A stretch of 13,618 nucleotides of DNA from JAAYWY01 sp050945275 (GTDB taxonomy: Bacteria > Bacillota > DTU030 > DUMP01): assembly GCA_050945275.1 (NCBI GenBank), contig JBMNSQ010000041.1, forward strand, positions 1 through 13,618. The letters run 5' to 3'. Below are positions 1 through 5,101 of this stretch, piece after piece; position 1 is the stretch's first letter; every line of letters starts with the position of its first letter. The notes beneath the pieces are model-generated. The model saw only the letters and a list, made by a program, of their open reading frames with translations, made no database searches and had not been told where the DNA came from. The translations under genes were made by a program, and so were the position numbers.

Positions 1-96
1 TCGTCCCTCCACATCCACATGAGCCAAGAACCGGTTCGGACGAACAATAAGATGCCCTTTTTTAAGCGAAGGTAAGGTAATACTTATTGAAGTCAT
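1..96 (-). CDS. sfsA: SfsA family protein, N-terminal fragment (runs off window)
   Basis: This is a short open frame of 32 codons that starts with ATG at 96 and leaves the window still open at base 1. It reads MTSISITLPSLKKGHLIVR, then PNRFLAHVDVEGR. The pattern of a short leader, a 'L-x-x-G-x-L-I-x-R-x-N-R-F-L-A-x-V' block and a following Gly matches the start of SfsA (sugar fermentation stimulation protein homologue), a small predicted nucleic-acid-binding/nuclease-like protein of unsettled role. An AGGTG ribosome binding site lies 6 nt before the ATG, which supports this start. Only the N-terminal OB-fold-like part is visible, so the identification rests on one motif block. It is transcribed away from the insertion sequence at 203-2141. 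Confidence 0.65.
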   Translation of the reverse strand, partial: MTSISITLPSLKKGHLIVRPNRFLAHVDVEGR

Positions 97-134
97 TCAT
101 CACACCTACTTTTTATGAAATAAGCTTTGTTTCT

Positions 135-162
135 TTTATATAGAATATCAAACAAAAAGCAA
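135..162 (-). promoter_or_regulatory. Possible promoter for sfsA
   Basis: On the minus strand TTGCTT (162-157) and TATAAA (140-135) are separated by 16 nt in an AT-rich stretch, about 40 nt upstream of the sfsA start. The -35 match is weak, so this is only a candidate. Confidence 0.3.
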
Positions 163-202
163 ACCCAAAAGACAAGGCTACACCAAGTAAAGCCGCCCTC
201 CC

Positions 203-227
203 TGACGTGCTCCCTGTCAAGTTGACA
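203..227 (+). repeat. Right terminal inverted repeat of the IS3 element
   Basis: TGACGTGCTCCCTGTCAAG is followed by TTGACA. It pairs with the repeat at 2117-2141 with 5 mismatches in 25 positions (positions 4, 5, 13, 14 and 16). Confidence 0.8.
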
Positions 228-248
228 AGTGAAATAACAAAAACAACT

Positions 249-280
249 GCTCCTTAGGATGAATTTCTAGGGAGCTTTTT
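249..280 (+). terminator. Rho-independent terminator-like hairpin inside the IS tail
   Basis: GCTCCTTA (249-256) and TAGGGAGC (268-275) form an 8-bp stem with one G-U pair and an 11-nt loop, followed directly by TTTTT (276-280). In the plus direction this looks like an intrinsic terminator. It could block transcription entering the element from the sfsA side, because the transposase genes run the other way. Confidence 0.5.
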
Positions 281-294
281 AGTAAGTGTAGGAG

Positions 295-318
295 ACTAGC
301 ACTAAATGCATTGCTAGT
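295..318. repeat. Inverted repeat in the IS tail
   Basis: ACTAGCA (295-301) and TGCTAGT (312-318) are perfectly complementary around a 10-nt spacer. A second perfect 5-bp repeat follows at 331-348 (GCCTT/AAGGC). Neither is followed by a T-run, so they do not look like terminators. Their function is unknown. Confidence 0.4.
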
Positions 319-387
319 ATTTTACGCAACGCCTTGGGATACTAAGGCTCTCCCTGTCAGAACCCTGAGCAATATCACGTAGTTAAG

Positions 388-495
388 TCCCTTGACCCCT
401 GTGCTACAATTTGTGCGTGGAGGGGCGATAAGGTTTTGTCCTCGCTCTCCCGGCCATCGCTCCTCGCACCCTGTTAAAGCACAGGGAGTCAAGGG
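388..495. repeat. Long imperfect hairpin downstream of orfB
   Basis: An outer arm (389-405, CCCTTGACCCCTGTGCT) pairs with 478-495 with a single-base bulge. Inside it, 413-429 (starting GTGCGTGGAGG) pairs imperfectly with 456-469 (ATCGCTCCTCGCAC), leaving a GC-rich apical stretch of 26 nt. The whole is a nested hairpin of about 108 nt just past the orfB stop, within the element. It could be a structured 3' end of the transposase transcript, a remnant of a nested small element, or a non-coding RNA. The sequence cannot tell these apart. Confidence 0.5.
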
Positions 496-522
496 TGTGC
501 ACTAACACCGATTGCCAAGCGC

Positions 523-1029
523 TTATGCACACATTCGGTATTCTAGCGGAGTCAAGCCAGAGAACTTTCTTTGTGGTCTTTCTTCGTTGTAGAAACGTAT
601 ATAGTCACTTATTTCAGTAACTAGTTCTTCGTAGCTCTCGTAGTATTTTCTAAGGTTATATCGCTCTGCTTTGAGCTTACCCCAAAAGCCTTCCATCGGA
701 CCGTTATCAATACAACGACTCACTCTGGACATGCTCTGTGTCATACCATGTGCCTTAAGGATTCTGACAAAACCGTAGGAGGTATACTGAAAACCACGAT
801 CACTGTGGATGAGTGGCCGGGCTCCGGGATTCGCTTGCAGAGCTGCTTGCAGTGTACTAAAAACGAGCGCATTGTTATTGCTCTTACCAATGACATAGGC
901 AACAATGCTGTTGTCGTGAAGATCGAGAATGGCACTCAGATATGTTTTCTGGCCGTCGCCGTACTTAAACTCAGTTACATCTGTAAGCCATTTCTGGTTC
1001 TTCTTTTCGGCTCTAAACTCTCTGTTCAT
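523..1029 (-). pseudogene. IS3 transposase OrfB, C-terminal (DDE catalytic) part
   Basis: These 168 codons hold the integrase core of an IS3-family transposase, which cuts and joins DNA at the element ends. The acidic triad is visible: D17 in TDVTEF, D77 in HSDRGFQY and E113 in DNGPMEGFWGKLKAE. The 35 residues between the last two match the DD(35)E spacing of the family. The C-terminal block YIRFYNEERPQ...GLTPLEY is also typical. The segment begins MNREF, whereas intact relatives read continuously through ...VAENLLNREF. Here the upstream part ends at TGA and this one starts at ATG in the overlapping tetranucleotide ATGA, as expected from loss of one T in CTATTGAAC. No ribosome binding site precedes the ATG, so the catalytic domain is probably not made as part of a full transposase. 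The alternative is two coupled ORFs giving a split protein. Confidence 0.75.
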
Positions 1030-1355
1030 AGGTTTTCAGCAACATGTTGAGGTGTAGATTTTACATACTTTTTGCGTTTTTTGCGAGTGACCGACTTTAA
1101 CCCCATGAGCCGCATCAATCGGTAAATGCGTTTATGGTTGTAATTTGCTCGGAGTTTGCGGTTCACAGCTAGCTGCATCATGCGGTAACCATAGATGCCG
1201 TCAACTTCTACATAAATACTGGCAATCGTATCTACGATCACTTGGTTTGTACGTTCTCTTTCGCTTGGATCTTTCTTCAAGTACTTGTAGTGGGCTTGGC
1301 GGCTAATGTTGGCAATCTTGCACAGCTCAGAGATAGAATGGCCTTTGCTGTGCAA
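1026..1355 (-). pseudogene. IS3 transposase OrfB, N-terminal (HTH_21-type) part
   Basis: This is the front part of OrfB. The protein block ISELCKIANISRQAHYKYLK, followed later by DGIYGYRMMQLAVNRK and KRIYRLMRLMGL, is the DNA-binding region that precedes the DDE core in IS3 transposases. No ATG or good ribosome binding site is seen at the 5' end, and TTG at 1355 is only the first possible start. The open frame continues further upstream (EEVSLGRVPSFLLHQAIQEL) as far as the slippery site at 1433-1427, so this part is normally reached by -1 frameshifting from orfA. It stops at TGA (1028-1026) straight after ...HVAENL, where relatives continue into LNREF. A 1-nt deletion is the simplest explanation, and it leaves the fusion protein without its catalytic core. 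Confidence 0.7.
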
Positions 1356-1386
1356 TTCTTGGATTGCTTGGTGGAGTAGAAAGCTT

Positions 1387-1433
1387 GGAACTCGGCCTAG
1401 CGATACCTCTTCTCGAGTTCCTCTAACTTTTTT
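1387..1433 (-). promoter_or_regulatory. Programmed -1 ribosomal frameshift signal (orfA/orfB)
   Basis: On the minus strand the heptamer A AAA AAG (1433-1427) lies in the orfA frame as CTA AAA AAG. Five nt later a perfect 8-bp stem follows: GGAACTCG (1421-1414) with CGAGTTCC (1394-1387), whose 19-nt loop contains the orfA stop codon TAG (1399-1397). Slipping back one base gives ...KKVRGTREEVSLGRV..., which runs on into orfB. This is the classic arrangement used by IS3 elements to make the OrfAB fusion. Confidence 0.8.
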
Positions 1434-2074
1434 AGGAATTCGTTCTCCAATTCCAGCCTATAATTTGCTTTCTGCAGCTTGCGTACTTCAATCTTAAGTC
1501 GATCAATCTCTGTCAACTCGGTTTCTTCCTTGGCTTTACCCCGACGATCAACCAGCGCCTTTTCTCCGCCGTCGTTATATTTACGAATCCAAGAATAAAC
1601 CTGCTGGTAACTCACTTGGTATCGTTCCGCGGTTGCTTGGTAGTTATTGTCAAGGGATATACAGTATTGGACAATTTCCAGACGTTCTTCATATGTGGTT
1701 TTCCGACTTTTGCTCATGGCTCTGGATTTACCTCCCGGAGAAGTTTTAAGTGTTTCTCCTTGAGTATACTTTAAAATCCAGTTCTGCAGTTGAATTCTGT
1801 TTCTGATCCCATACTTGCGGCATATGTCGTCTTGAGATCCTTCCCCTGCTAAGTACGACTCTACCGTCTTAATTTTGAGCTTGGTCGGATAACGCATATT
1901 GCTGGGCTGTTTAGTTAAGGCCTCAATGCCATGAGCTTCTAGCTTTATGCGCCAGCGGCGAATTGTGCTTTTGGTAACATTAAATTTGGTCACTGCATCT
2001 TTAACTCTATGACCCTCGTCAATCCATGCAAGTATCCGCAATTTCTCTTCTAAAGTAAATTTGTACTTGGACAA
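1397..2074 (-). CDS. IS3 transposase OrfA (helix-turn-helix protein)
   Basis: This 225-residue protein is the DNA-binding half of the IS3 transposase. It holds three helix-turn-helix-like units: about residues 5-50 (EEKLRILAWIDEGHRVKDAV), about 60-105 (QDDICRKYGIRNRIQLQNW) and about 125-180 (TYEERLEIVQYC to YQQVYSWIRKYNDGG). These are followed by a leucine-zipper-like C-terminus (about 190-225, EIDRLKIEVRKLQKANYRLE). I chose TTG at 2074 as start because GGGGGAG lies 4 nt upstream and the protein then begins (M)SKYKFTLEEKL like its relatives. The open frame extends back to 2191, but that part crosses the element's end at 2141 into unrelated DNA. The protein may be made alone, as an inhibitor in this family, or fused to OrfB by frameshifting at 1433-1427. 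Confidence 0.8.
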   Translation of the reverse strand: MSKYKFTLEEKLRILAWIDEGHRVKDAVTKFNVTKSTIRRWRIKLEAHGIEALTKQPSNMRYPTKLKIKTVESYLAGEGSQDDICRKYGIRNRIQLQNWILKYTQGETLKTSPGGKSRAMSKSRKTTYEERLEIVQYCISLDNNYQATAERYQVSYQQVYSWIRKYNDGGEKALVDRRGKAKEETELTEIDRLKIEVRKLQKANYRLELENEFLKKLEELEKRYR

Positions 2075-2094
2075 AAAACTCCCCCTTCGGTCTT

Positions 2095-2118
2095 CAGACG
2101 ACTTTATTTTTTCGTCTG
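2095..2118 (-). promoter_or_regulatory. Leader hairpin upstream of orfA
   Basis: CAGACGA (2118-2112) and TCGTCTG (2101-2095) form a perfect 7-bp stem with an A-rich 10-nt loop, between the inverted repeat and the orfA ribosome binding site. Many insertion sequences place a hairpin here to prevent expression from outside promoters. That role is inferred. Confidence 0.4.
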
Positions 2119-2141
2119 TCAACTTTAAGGGGAGCATATCA
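2117..2141 (-). repeat. Left terminal inverted repeat of the IS3 element
   Basis: Read on the minus strand from 2141 it is TGATATGCTCCCCTTAAAG followed by TTGACA, matching the repeat at 203-227. The TTGACA inside the repeat could also act as a -35 box, but no matching -10 is convincing. Confidence 0.8.
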
Positions 2142-2564
2142 CTAGGCTCAACACCTATGATGTTGGCAACGAACAAAGCAATACGCGGCAAAGAAGATGT
2201 AGTTTATGTTGTAAGAACCTACATGTCCCGATGGCGCATTGAAGAATATTTTCGTTTTAAAAAACAACAGTTCGGCTTTGAGAACTTTCGAGTTCGGGGC
2301 TTAGTATCAATTAATAACCTAAATCAGCTTCTTACGTACGCTATCGGTTTGTTGGGACTGCTAGCTGATAAACTCGGAACTAACCAGTTACCGCGTCGGC
2401 TTATTTATAATGCTAGGGCCCTACGAAAGGATGTCCAGTTTTATTATTATCAGATTGCGGAAGGCATTTTATTAACTTTGGCACACGCAAAAACGGGAGT
2501 GCAAGGGTGGTTCAAGGTGAGGCACAGCGGCCCTCGACAGTTAGAACTTAAGCTTGCCGGCTAA
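2142..2564 (+). pseudogene. IS4-type transposase, C-terminal remnant
   Basis: About 140 residues of the C-terminal end of a DDE transposase are read in frame from the edge of the IS3 element to a TAA stop. The stretch begins ...GSTPMMLATNKAIRGKEDV and contains YMSRWRIEEYFRFKK, a perfect Y-x2-R-x3-E-x6-K (YREK) signature of the IS4 superfamily with the third catalytic acid. It continues FENFRVRGLVSINNLNQLLTYAIG. The two catalytic aspartates and the DNA-binding region would lie upstream and are missing. The sequence beyond the other end of the IS3 element (97-202) does not encode them. The gene is therefore a dead 3' fragment, cut by the IS3 insertion and a later deletion or rearrangement. The apparent ATG at 2061 lies inside the IS3 element and is accidental. 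Confidence 0.75.
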
Positions 2565-2597
2565 AGGAAAAATTAAGTCGAGGTAATATTAAATTAT

Positions 2598-2624
2598 AAA
2601 AGGGGCCTAGAAAAGGCTCCTTTT
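2598..2624. terminator. Bidirectional intrinsic terminator
   Basis: AAAAGGGGCC (2598-2607) and GGCTCCTTTT (2615-2624) form a 10-bp stem (one G-U pair) with a 7-nt loop, flanked by A and T runs that give a U-tract in either direction. It lies between the convergent IS4-type remnant (plus strand) and the cysE-cysK operon (minus strand) and could end both transcripts. Confidence 0.6.
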
Positions 2625-2632
2625 AAGGGACG

Positions 2633-2794
2633 CTAAATATGGGGTTTTATTAATTTTGCAGGGTGTCTTTTAAGCAATGCTTTCACAAATCCCATTAGCC
2701 CTTTTTTCGCTGGGTTTTTTACGTTCTGCGGAAACTCAAGAGGTGTCTCTCCGCTTTGCTCTGGGCAGGCTGGGCAGGGAAGAAGGGTTTTCAT
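2633..2794 (-). CDS. Possible small protein downstream of cysK (53 aa)
   Basis: An ATG at 2794, 24 nt after the cysK stop and on the same strand, opens 53 codons to TAG at 2635-2633. The product begins MKTLLPCPACPEQSGETPLE and ends in a basic tail (KGLMGFVKALLKRHPAKLIKPHI) that could form an amphipathic helix. A CPAC motif near the start could bind a metal, but there is only one pair of cysteines. The stop lies just before the bidirectional terminator, which would fit the last gene of the operon. Against it, the ribosome binding site is poor (AGG about 13 nt upstream) and I recognise no family. It may be a chance ORF in the cysK 3' region. The rest of 2565-2818 shows nothing else except a weak T-rich hairpin near 2691-2720. 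Confidence 0.25.
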   Translation of the reverse strand: MKTLLPCPACPEQSGETPLEFPQNVKNPAKKGLMGFVKALLKRHPAKLIKPHI

Positions 2795-2818
2795 GATAAT
2801 GGCGTGCCTGTTAATATA

Positions 2819-3742
2819 TCAGTCGTCAAAGAGAGGGGTGGACAGGTACCGTTCGCCGCTATCAGGGAAAATTACAACTATCTGTTTATCTTGGTTTTCT
2901 GGCCGGTGAGCCAACTGAATTGCAGCCCAGGCGGCAGCACCGGCTGAGATCCCTGCCAAGATCCCCTCTTTCTTCGCCAGCTTACGGCAGGTGTTAAAGG
3001 CAGCTTCATCAGGTACGCGGATGACCTCATCAATAATTTGACGATTTACAACTTTGGGTACAAAGCCAGCGCCGATACCTTGAATTTGATGCCGACCGGG
3101 TGCGTCGCCGGACAGAAGCGCTGACGAGGCCGGTTCCACGGCTACTGCCCTTATAGTCGGTTTTTTTGCCTTTAGCGTCTCGGCGATGCCGGTAAGGGTA
3201 CCACCGGTACCCACTCCGGCAACAATGATGTCCACTTGGCCGTCGGTGTCGCGCCAGATTTCTTCGGCCGTAGCACTACGATGGGCAGCTGGGTTAGCTG
3301 GGTTTTCGAATTGCTGGGGCATAAAGTAATGAGGGTTTTTAGCCGTCAGTTTCTGAGCGTGAGCCACGGCTCCTTTCATACCTTCTTCTCCCGGTGTCAG
3401 CATAAGTTTAGCTCCTAGAGCTTTCAAAATAAGCTGACGTTCGCGGCTCATAGTCTCAGGCATAACTAATATGCAGTCCAGGTCATAAGCTGCGCAAACA
3501 AAAGCTAAGCCAATACCTGTATTGCCGCTGGTGGGCTCAATAACTACGGAATCTGGTTGCAAGCGTCCGCTTAGAGCGGCATCTTTTAGCATGTTCAGGG
3601 CAATACGGTCTTTGATACTTCCCAAGGGGTTAAAGAACTCGAGTTTTGCTACCACCTCGGAACCATCTTCAGGAACTATGCTATTCAGGCGCACCAGGGG
3701 CGTGTTACCTATAAGCTGAGTAATATTATCAGCAATCTTCAT
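2819..3742 (-). CDS. cysK: O-acetylserine sulfhydrylase (cysteine synthase A)
   Basis: This PLP enzyme makes L-cysteine from O-acetyl-L-serine and sulfide in the cytoplasm. The 307-residue length is normal for CysK. K44 in NPLGSIKDR is the PLP lysine. TSGNTGI (71-77) is the substrate loop, GTGGTLTG (178-185) holds the cofactor phosphate, GIGAGFVP (222-229) is a CysK signature, and PDSGERYLS (293-301) follows near the C-terminus. These features favour CysK over cystathionine beta-synthase or threonine synthase relatives. Its ATG overlaps the cysE stop by one base (TAATG), so the two are translationally coupled and always made together. CysE, just upstream, provides its substrate. Expression is governed by the cysteine T-box in front of cysE. 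Confidence 0.95.
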   Translation of the reverse strand: MKIADNITQLIGNTPLVRLNSIVPEDGSEVVAKLEFFNPLGSIKDRIALNMLKDAALSGRLQPDSVVIEPTSGNTGIGLAFVCAAYDLDCILVMPETMSRERQLILKALGAKLMLTPGEEGMKGAVAHAQKLTAKNPHYFMPQQFENPANPAAHRSATAEEIWRDTDGQVDIIVAGVGTGGTLTGIAETLKAKKPTIRAVAVEPASSALLSGDAPGRHQIQGIGAGFVPKVVNRQIIDEVIRVPDEAAFNTCRKLAKKEGILAGISAGAAAWAAIQLAHRPENQDKQIVVIFPDSGERYLSTPLFDD

Positions 3743-4446
3743 TATAAATAGTCTCCTTCTTTTCCTGTTATGTTAAACATATATTCAGGTTCAGTTTTGC
3801 GCTGGGCTTCCCAATTGCTTTCGCCCATAAAAGAGGGGGAGAGACTTAGCTCTGACTCCCAGGCGGCTACACGTCGCTCAAGAAAAGCAAGCCGCTGGGC
3901 TAGATGTGTCCACGGTTCGCCCTCAGCCAAAACTCGGGGGCGAACTATTCGGGCTTGGGGCCCGACCATGGTCGCTCTAGGGGGCACTGATGTTATAACC
4001 ACAGCCCCAGCCCCGATCTTGGCTCCATCGCCAATATTGATGGCACCTAGAAGTTTAGCGCCTGCGCCGATAAACACATCATTTCCTACCGTTGGGTGGC
4101 GTTTTCCTTTTTCTTTTCCAGTGCCGCCCAGAGTTACGCCATGATAAATGGTTACATTATCGCCAATTTCAGCTGTTTCTCCAATTACGATGCCGATGCC
4201 GTGGTCTATAAATAGGTTTTGGCCGATCTGAGCTCCGGGATGAATCTCAATCCCTGTCAGGTGTCGATTAAGCCCAGATAAAAAGCGCGCGGCCAATCTA
4301 AGCCGACGTTTATATAACCAGTGTGCCAGCCGGTGAAGAAAAACGGCATGAACGCCTGGGTAGCAGATAAGCACTTCTAACAGGCTAGGCCTAGCCGGAT
4401 CTTGTGCCGAAATGGCCCGTGCCAGCGAAATGAGTTCGGACAACAT
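3742..4446 (-). CDS. cysE: Serine O-acetyltransferase
   Basis: This enzyme transfers acetyl from acetyl-CoA to L-serine, the committed step of cysteine synthesis. The 234-residue protein has an N-terminal helical region followed by a left-handed beta-helix of hexapeptide repeats (about 65-170: IEIHPGAQIGQNLFIDHG, TAEIGDNVTIYHGVTLGG, GNDVFIGAGAKLLGAINIGDGAKIGAGAVV). The IDHG aspartate-histidine pair is the catalytic dyad. The C-terminus is longer than in the shortest Firmicute homologues and ends ...GKEGDYL. In many CysE proteins a C-terminal Ile docks into the CysK active site to form the cysteine synthase complex, and a terminal Leu could do the same, but this is inference. The start at 4446 has AGAGGTGA 6 nt upstream (4460-4453), lying inside the Cys-rich ORF at 4377-4538. 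The stop overlaps the cysK start. Confidence 0.95.
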   Translation of the reverse strand: MLSELISLARAISAQDPARPSLLEVLICYPGVHAVFLHRLAHWLYKRRLRLAARFLSGLNRHLTGIEIHPGAQIGQNLFIDHGIGIVIGETAEIGDNVTIYHGVTLGGTGKEKGKRHPTVGNDVFIGAGAKLLGAINIGDGAKIGAGAVVITSVPPRATMVGPQARIVRPRVLAEGEPWTHLAQRLAFLERRVAAWESELSLSPSFMGESNWEAQRKTEPEYMFNITGKEGDYL

Positions 4447-4538
4447 AAAATATCACCTCTTGATAAAGTTCGCTGGTAAGACAGACAACAACCACATTCT
4501 TCTTCAGCTACTATGCCCGGACATCGCTTAGGGGCCAT
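4377..4538 (-). CDS. Cysteine-rich small ORF overlapping cysE (possible leader peptide)
   Basis: An ATG at 4538 with a strong GAGGAGGTG ribosome binding site 6 nt upstream opens 53 codons to TAG at 4379-4377. The peptide starts MAPKRCPGIVAEEECGCC and has Cys at residues 6, 15, 17, 18, 32, 33 and 53, all TGT codons. It is the first ORF after the Cys T-box terminator, so it is transcribed only when the T-box allows read-through. It overlaps the first 70 nt of cysE in another frame. The tandem Cys codons 32-33 lie at TTATGTTGTCC, where ATG is the cysE start, and codons 15-18 are 26-36 nt before the cysE ribosome binding site. It could be a cysteine-sensing leader peptide or a small metal-binding protein. 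The initiation signal is strong, but no family is recognised and expression is unproven. Confidence 0.5.
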   Translation of the reverse strand: MAPKRCPGIVAEEECGCCLSYQRTLSRGDILCCPNSFRWHGPFRHKIRLGLAC

Positions 4539-4553
4539 TTGGTTCACCTCCTC

Positions 4554-4815
4554 AAAATAAAAAACCCGCCTCCATAATACAGAGGCGAGGTTCTCTCGCG
4601 GTTCCACTCTGCTTAGGCAAGTGCCCACTTAGCATGGGAATAGTATTCCCTATGGCTTTAACGGGCCTTCCCGGCGAAAACTACTAATTTCACATCCGCG
4701 GCTCAGGGGCGCACTTCGGCTCGGTTACCTGAGGGTTGCTTACAGCCGGCGACAACCCGTCTCTGGCAGGTAGCTTAAGCTTACTCTTCCCCATCTTAGC
4801 CTTTAGTTTATATTT
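4554..4815 (-). promoter_or_regulatory. T-box riboswitch, tRNA-Cys specific
   Basis: This leader controls cysE-cysK by sensing uncharged tRNA-Cys. The T-box sequence AGAGTGGAACCGCG is at 4610-4597. The terminator follows: CCTCGCCTC pairs with GGAGGCGGG across 4590-4565, then TTTTTTATTTTG to 4554. Stem I can be traced from 4800. Its base GGCT/AGCC and GGGG/CCCC is separated by a kink-turn-like AAGAT/TGA loop. A specifier loop has AGTA on the 5' side and GAAG-TGC-G on the 3' side. The distal arm TACCTG...CAGGTA has an AGAGA bulge. The specifier TGC (4713-4711) is a cysteine codon, agreeing with the genes it controls. A perfect GGGAATA/TATTCCC hairpin (around 4650) is probably stem III. When cysteine is short, the transcript reads on into the Cys-rich ORF and cysE. 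Confidence 0.9.
4565..4590 (-). terminator. T-box terminator
   Basis: The stem CCTCGCCTC/GGAGGCGGG (4590-4582 with 4573-4565) has an 8-nt loop and is followed by a T-rich run, TTTTTTATTTTG. It competes with the antiterminator formed by the T-box sequence at 4610-4597. Confidence 0.8.
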
Positions 4816-4821
4816 AGTCTG

Positions 4822-4850
4822 ATTATAGCACCAAGAATGGCGGTCGTCAA
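4822..4850 (-). promoter_or_regulatory. Sigma-A promoter of the cysE-cysK operon
   Basis: On the minus strand TTGACG (4850-4845) and a perfect TATAAT (4827-4822) are separated by 17 nt. Transcription would start near 4815, immediately before stem I of the T-box leader. Confidence 0.8.
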
Positions 4851-5050
4851 ATTTTCTGCTGACCTTGGTAGGAGGCATTCAGGGCCTTTTTCATGAGATC
4901 TAACTTCTCATCTTGTCCCGGAAAATCCTTCTATGCTGCTTTGCCTACCTAAATATTATACTCTCGGTTATCTCCAAGGTGAACAGGGGGCTGGCCAATG
5001 AGGTATTATCTAGAAACCTTGGCAACGGCTAACCAAGGCCAGGGTCTAAA

Positions 5051-5101
5051 CTCACTACCGGGAGAATACCTTCTTATGTAAGGTATGCAATCGGTAGCGA
5101 G
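5051..5101 (+). promoter_or_regulatory. Leader hairpin covering the spoIIP ribosome binding site
   Basis: A long imperfect hairpin: CTC (5051-5053), CTACCG (5055-5060) and ATACCTT (5066-5072) pair with AAGGTAT (5080-5086), CGGTAG (5092-5097) and GAG (5099-5101). The last arm includes the first bases of the AGGTG ribosome binding site (5100-5104). In RNA it could hinder spoIIP translation; in DNA it could be an operator. The rest of the intergenic stretch (4851-5050) contains several CCAAGG/CCTTGG half-repeats (4974, 5017, 5033). I see no convincing sporulation promoter there. Confidence 0.45.

Larger units (their letters stand above)
203..2141 (-). mobile_element. IS3-family insertion sequence (IS150-like group)
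   Basis: The element is 1,939 bp with transposase genes on the minus strand. The left end (read on the minus strand from 2141) begins TGATATGCTCCCC and the right end (read on the plus strand from 203) begins TGACGTGCTCCCT. The two ends agree at 20 of the first 25 positions and both contain GTTGACA at positions 19-25. This TG-x3-TGC-x-CCC pattern is typical of IS150-like IS3 elements. The bases just outside are ccc (200-202) and cta (2142-2144), so no 3-bp target duplication is seen. Inside are orfA, a programmed frameshift signal, a frameshifted orfB and a roughly 295-bp non-coding tail rich in stem-loops (228-522). The broken orfB suggests this copy cannot move by itself. Confidence 0.85.

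Noticed and set aside
2061..2141. N-terminal 27 codons of the plus-strand frame leading into the IS4-type fragment
   Set aside because: These bases belong to the IS3 end and orfA start; the reading frame is open only by chance.
2075..2191. N-terminal extension of IS3 OrfA to an ATG at 2191
   Set aside because: The extension crosses the element's terminal repeat at 2141 and is antisense to the IS4-type remnant; TTG 2074 has a strong ribosome binding site and gives the family-like start.
2691..2720. Hairpin followed by six T's as a terminator
   Set aside because: The stem is only two 3-bp blocks with a bulge (CCC/GGG, AGC/GCT), too weak; the hairpin at 2598-2624 is much better.
4539..4628. 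Upstream extension of the Cys-rich ORF through the T-box terminator
   Set aside because: It translates the T-box and terminator structure and has no ribosome binding site; the ATG at 4538 with GAGGAGGTG is far better.
4690..4878. Minus-strand open frame over the T-box leader
   Set aside because: It spans the promoter and stem I of the riboswitch, so it is a non-coding shadow.
4940..4962. TATACT at 4957 as a promoter for spoIIP
   Set aside because: The bases at the -35 position (TGCTGC) match poorly, and no sigma-E or sigma-G type pair could be assigned with confidence.
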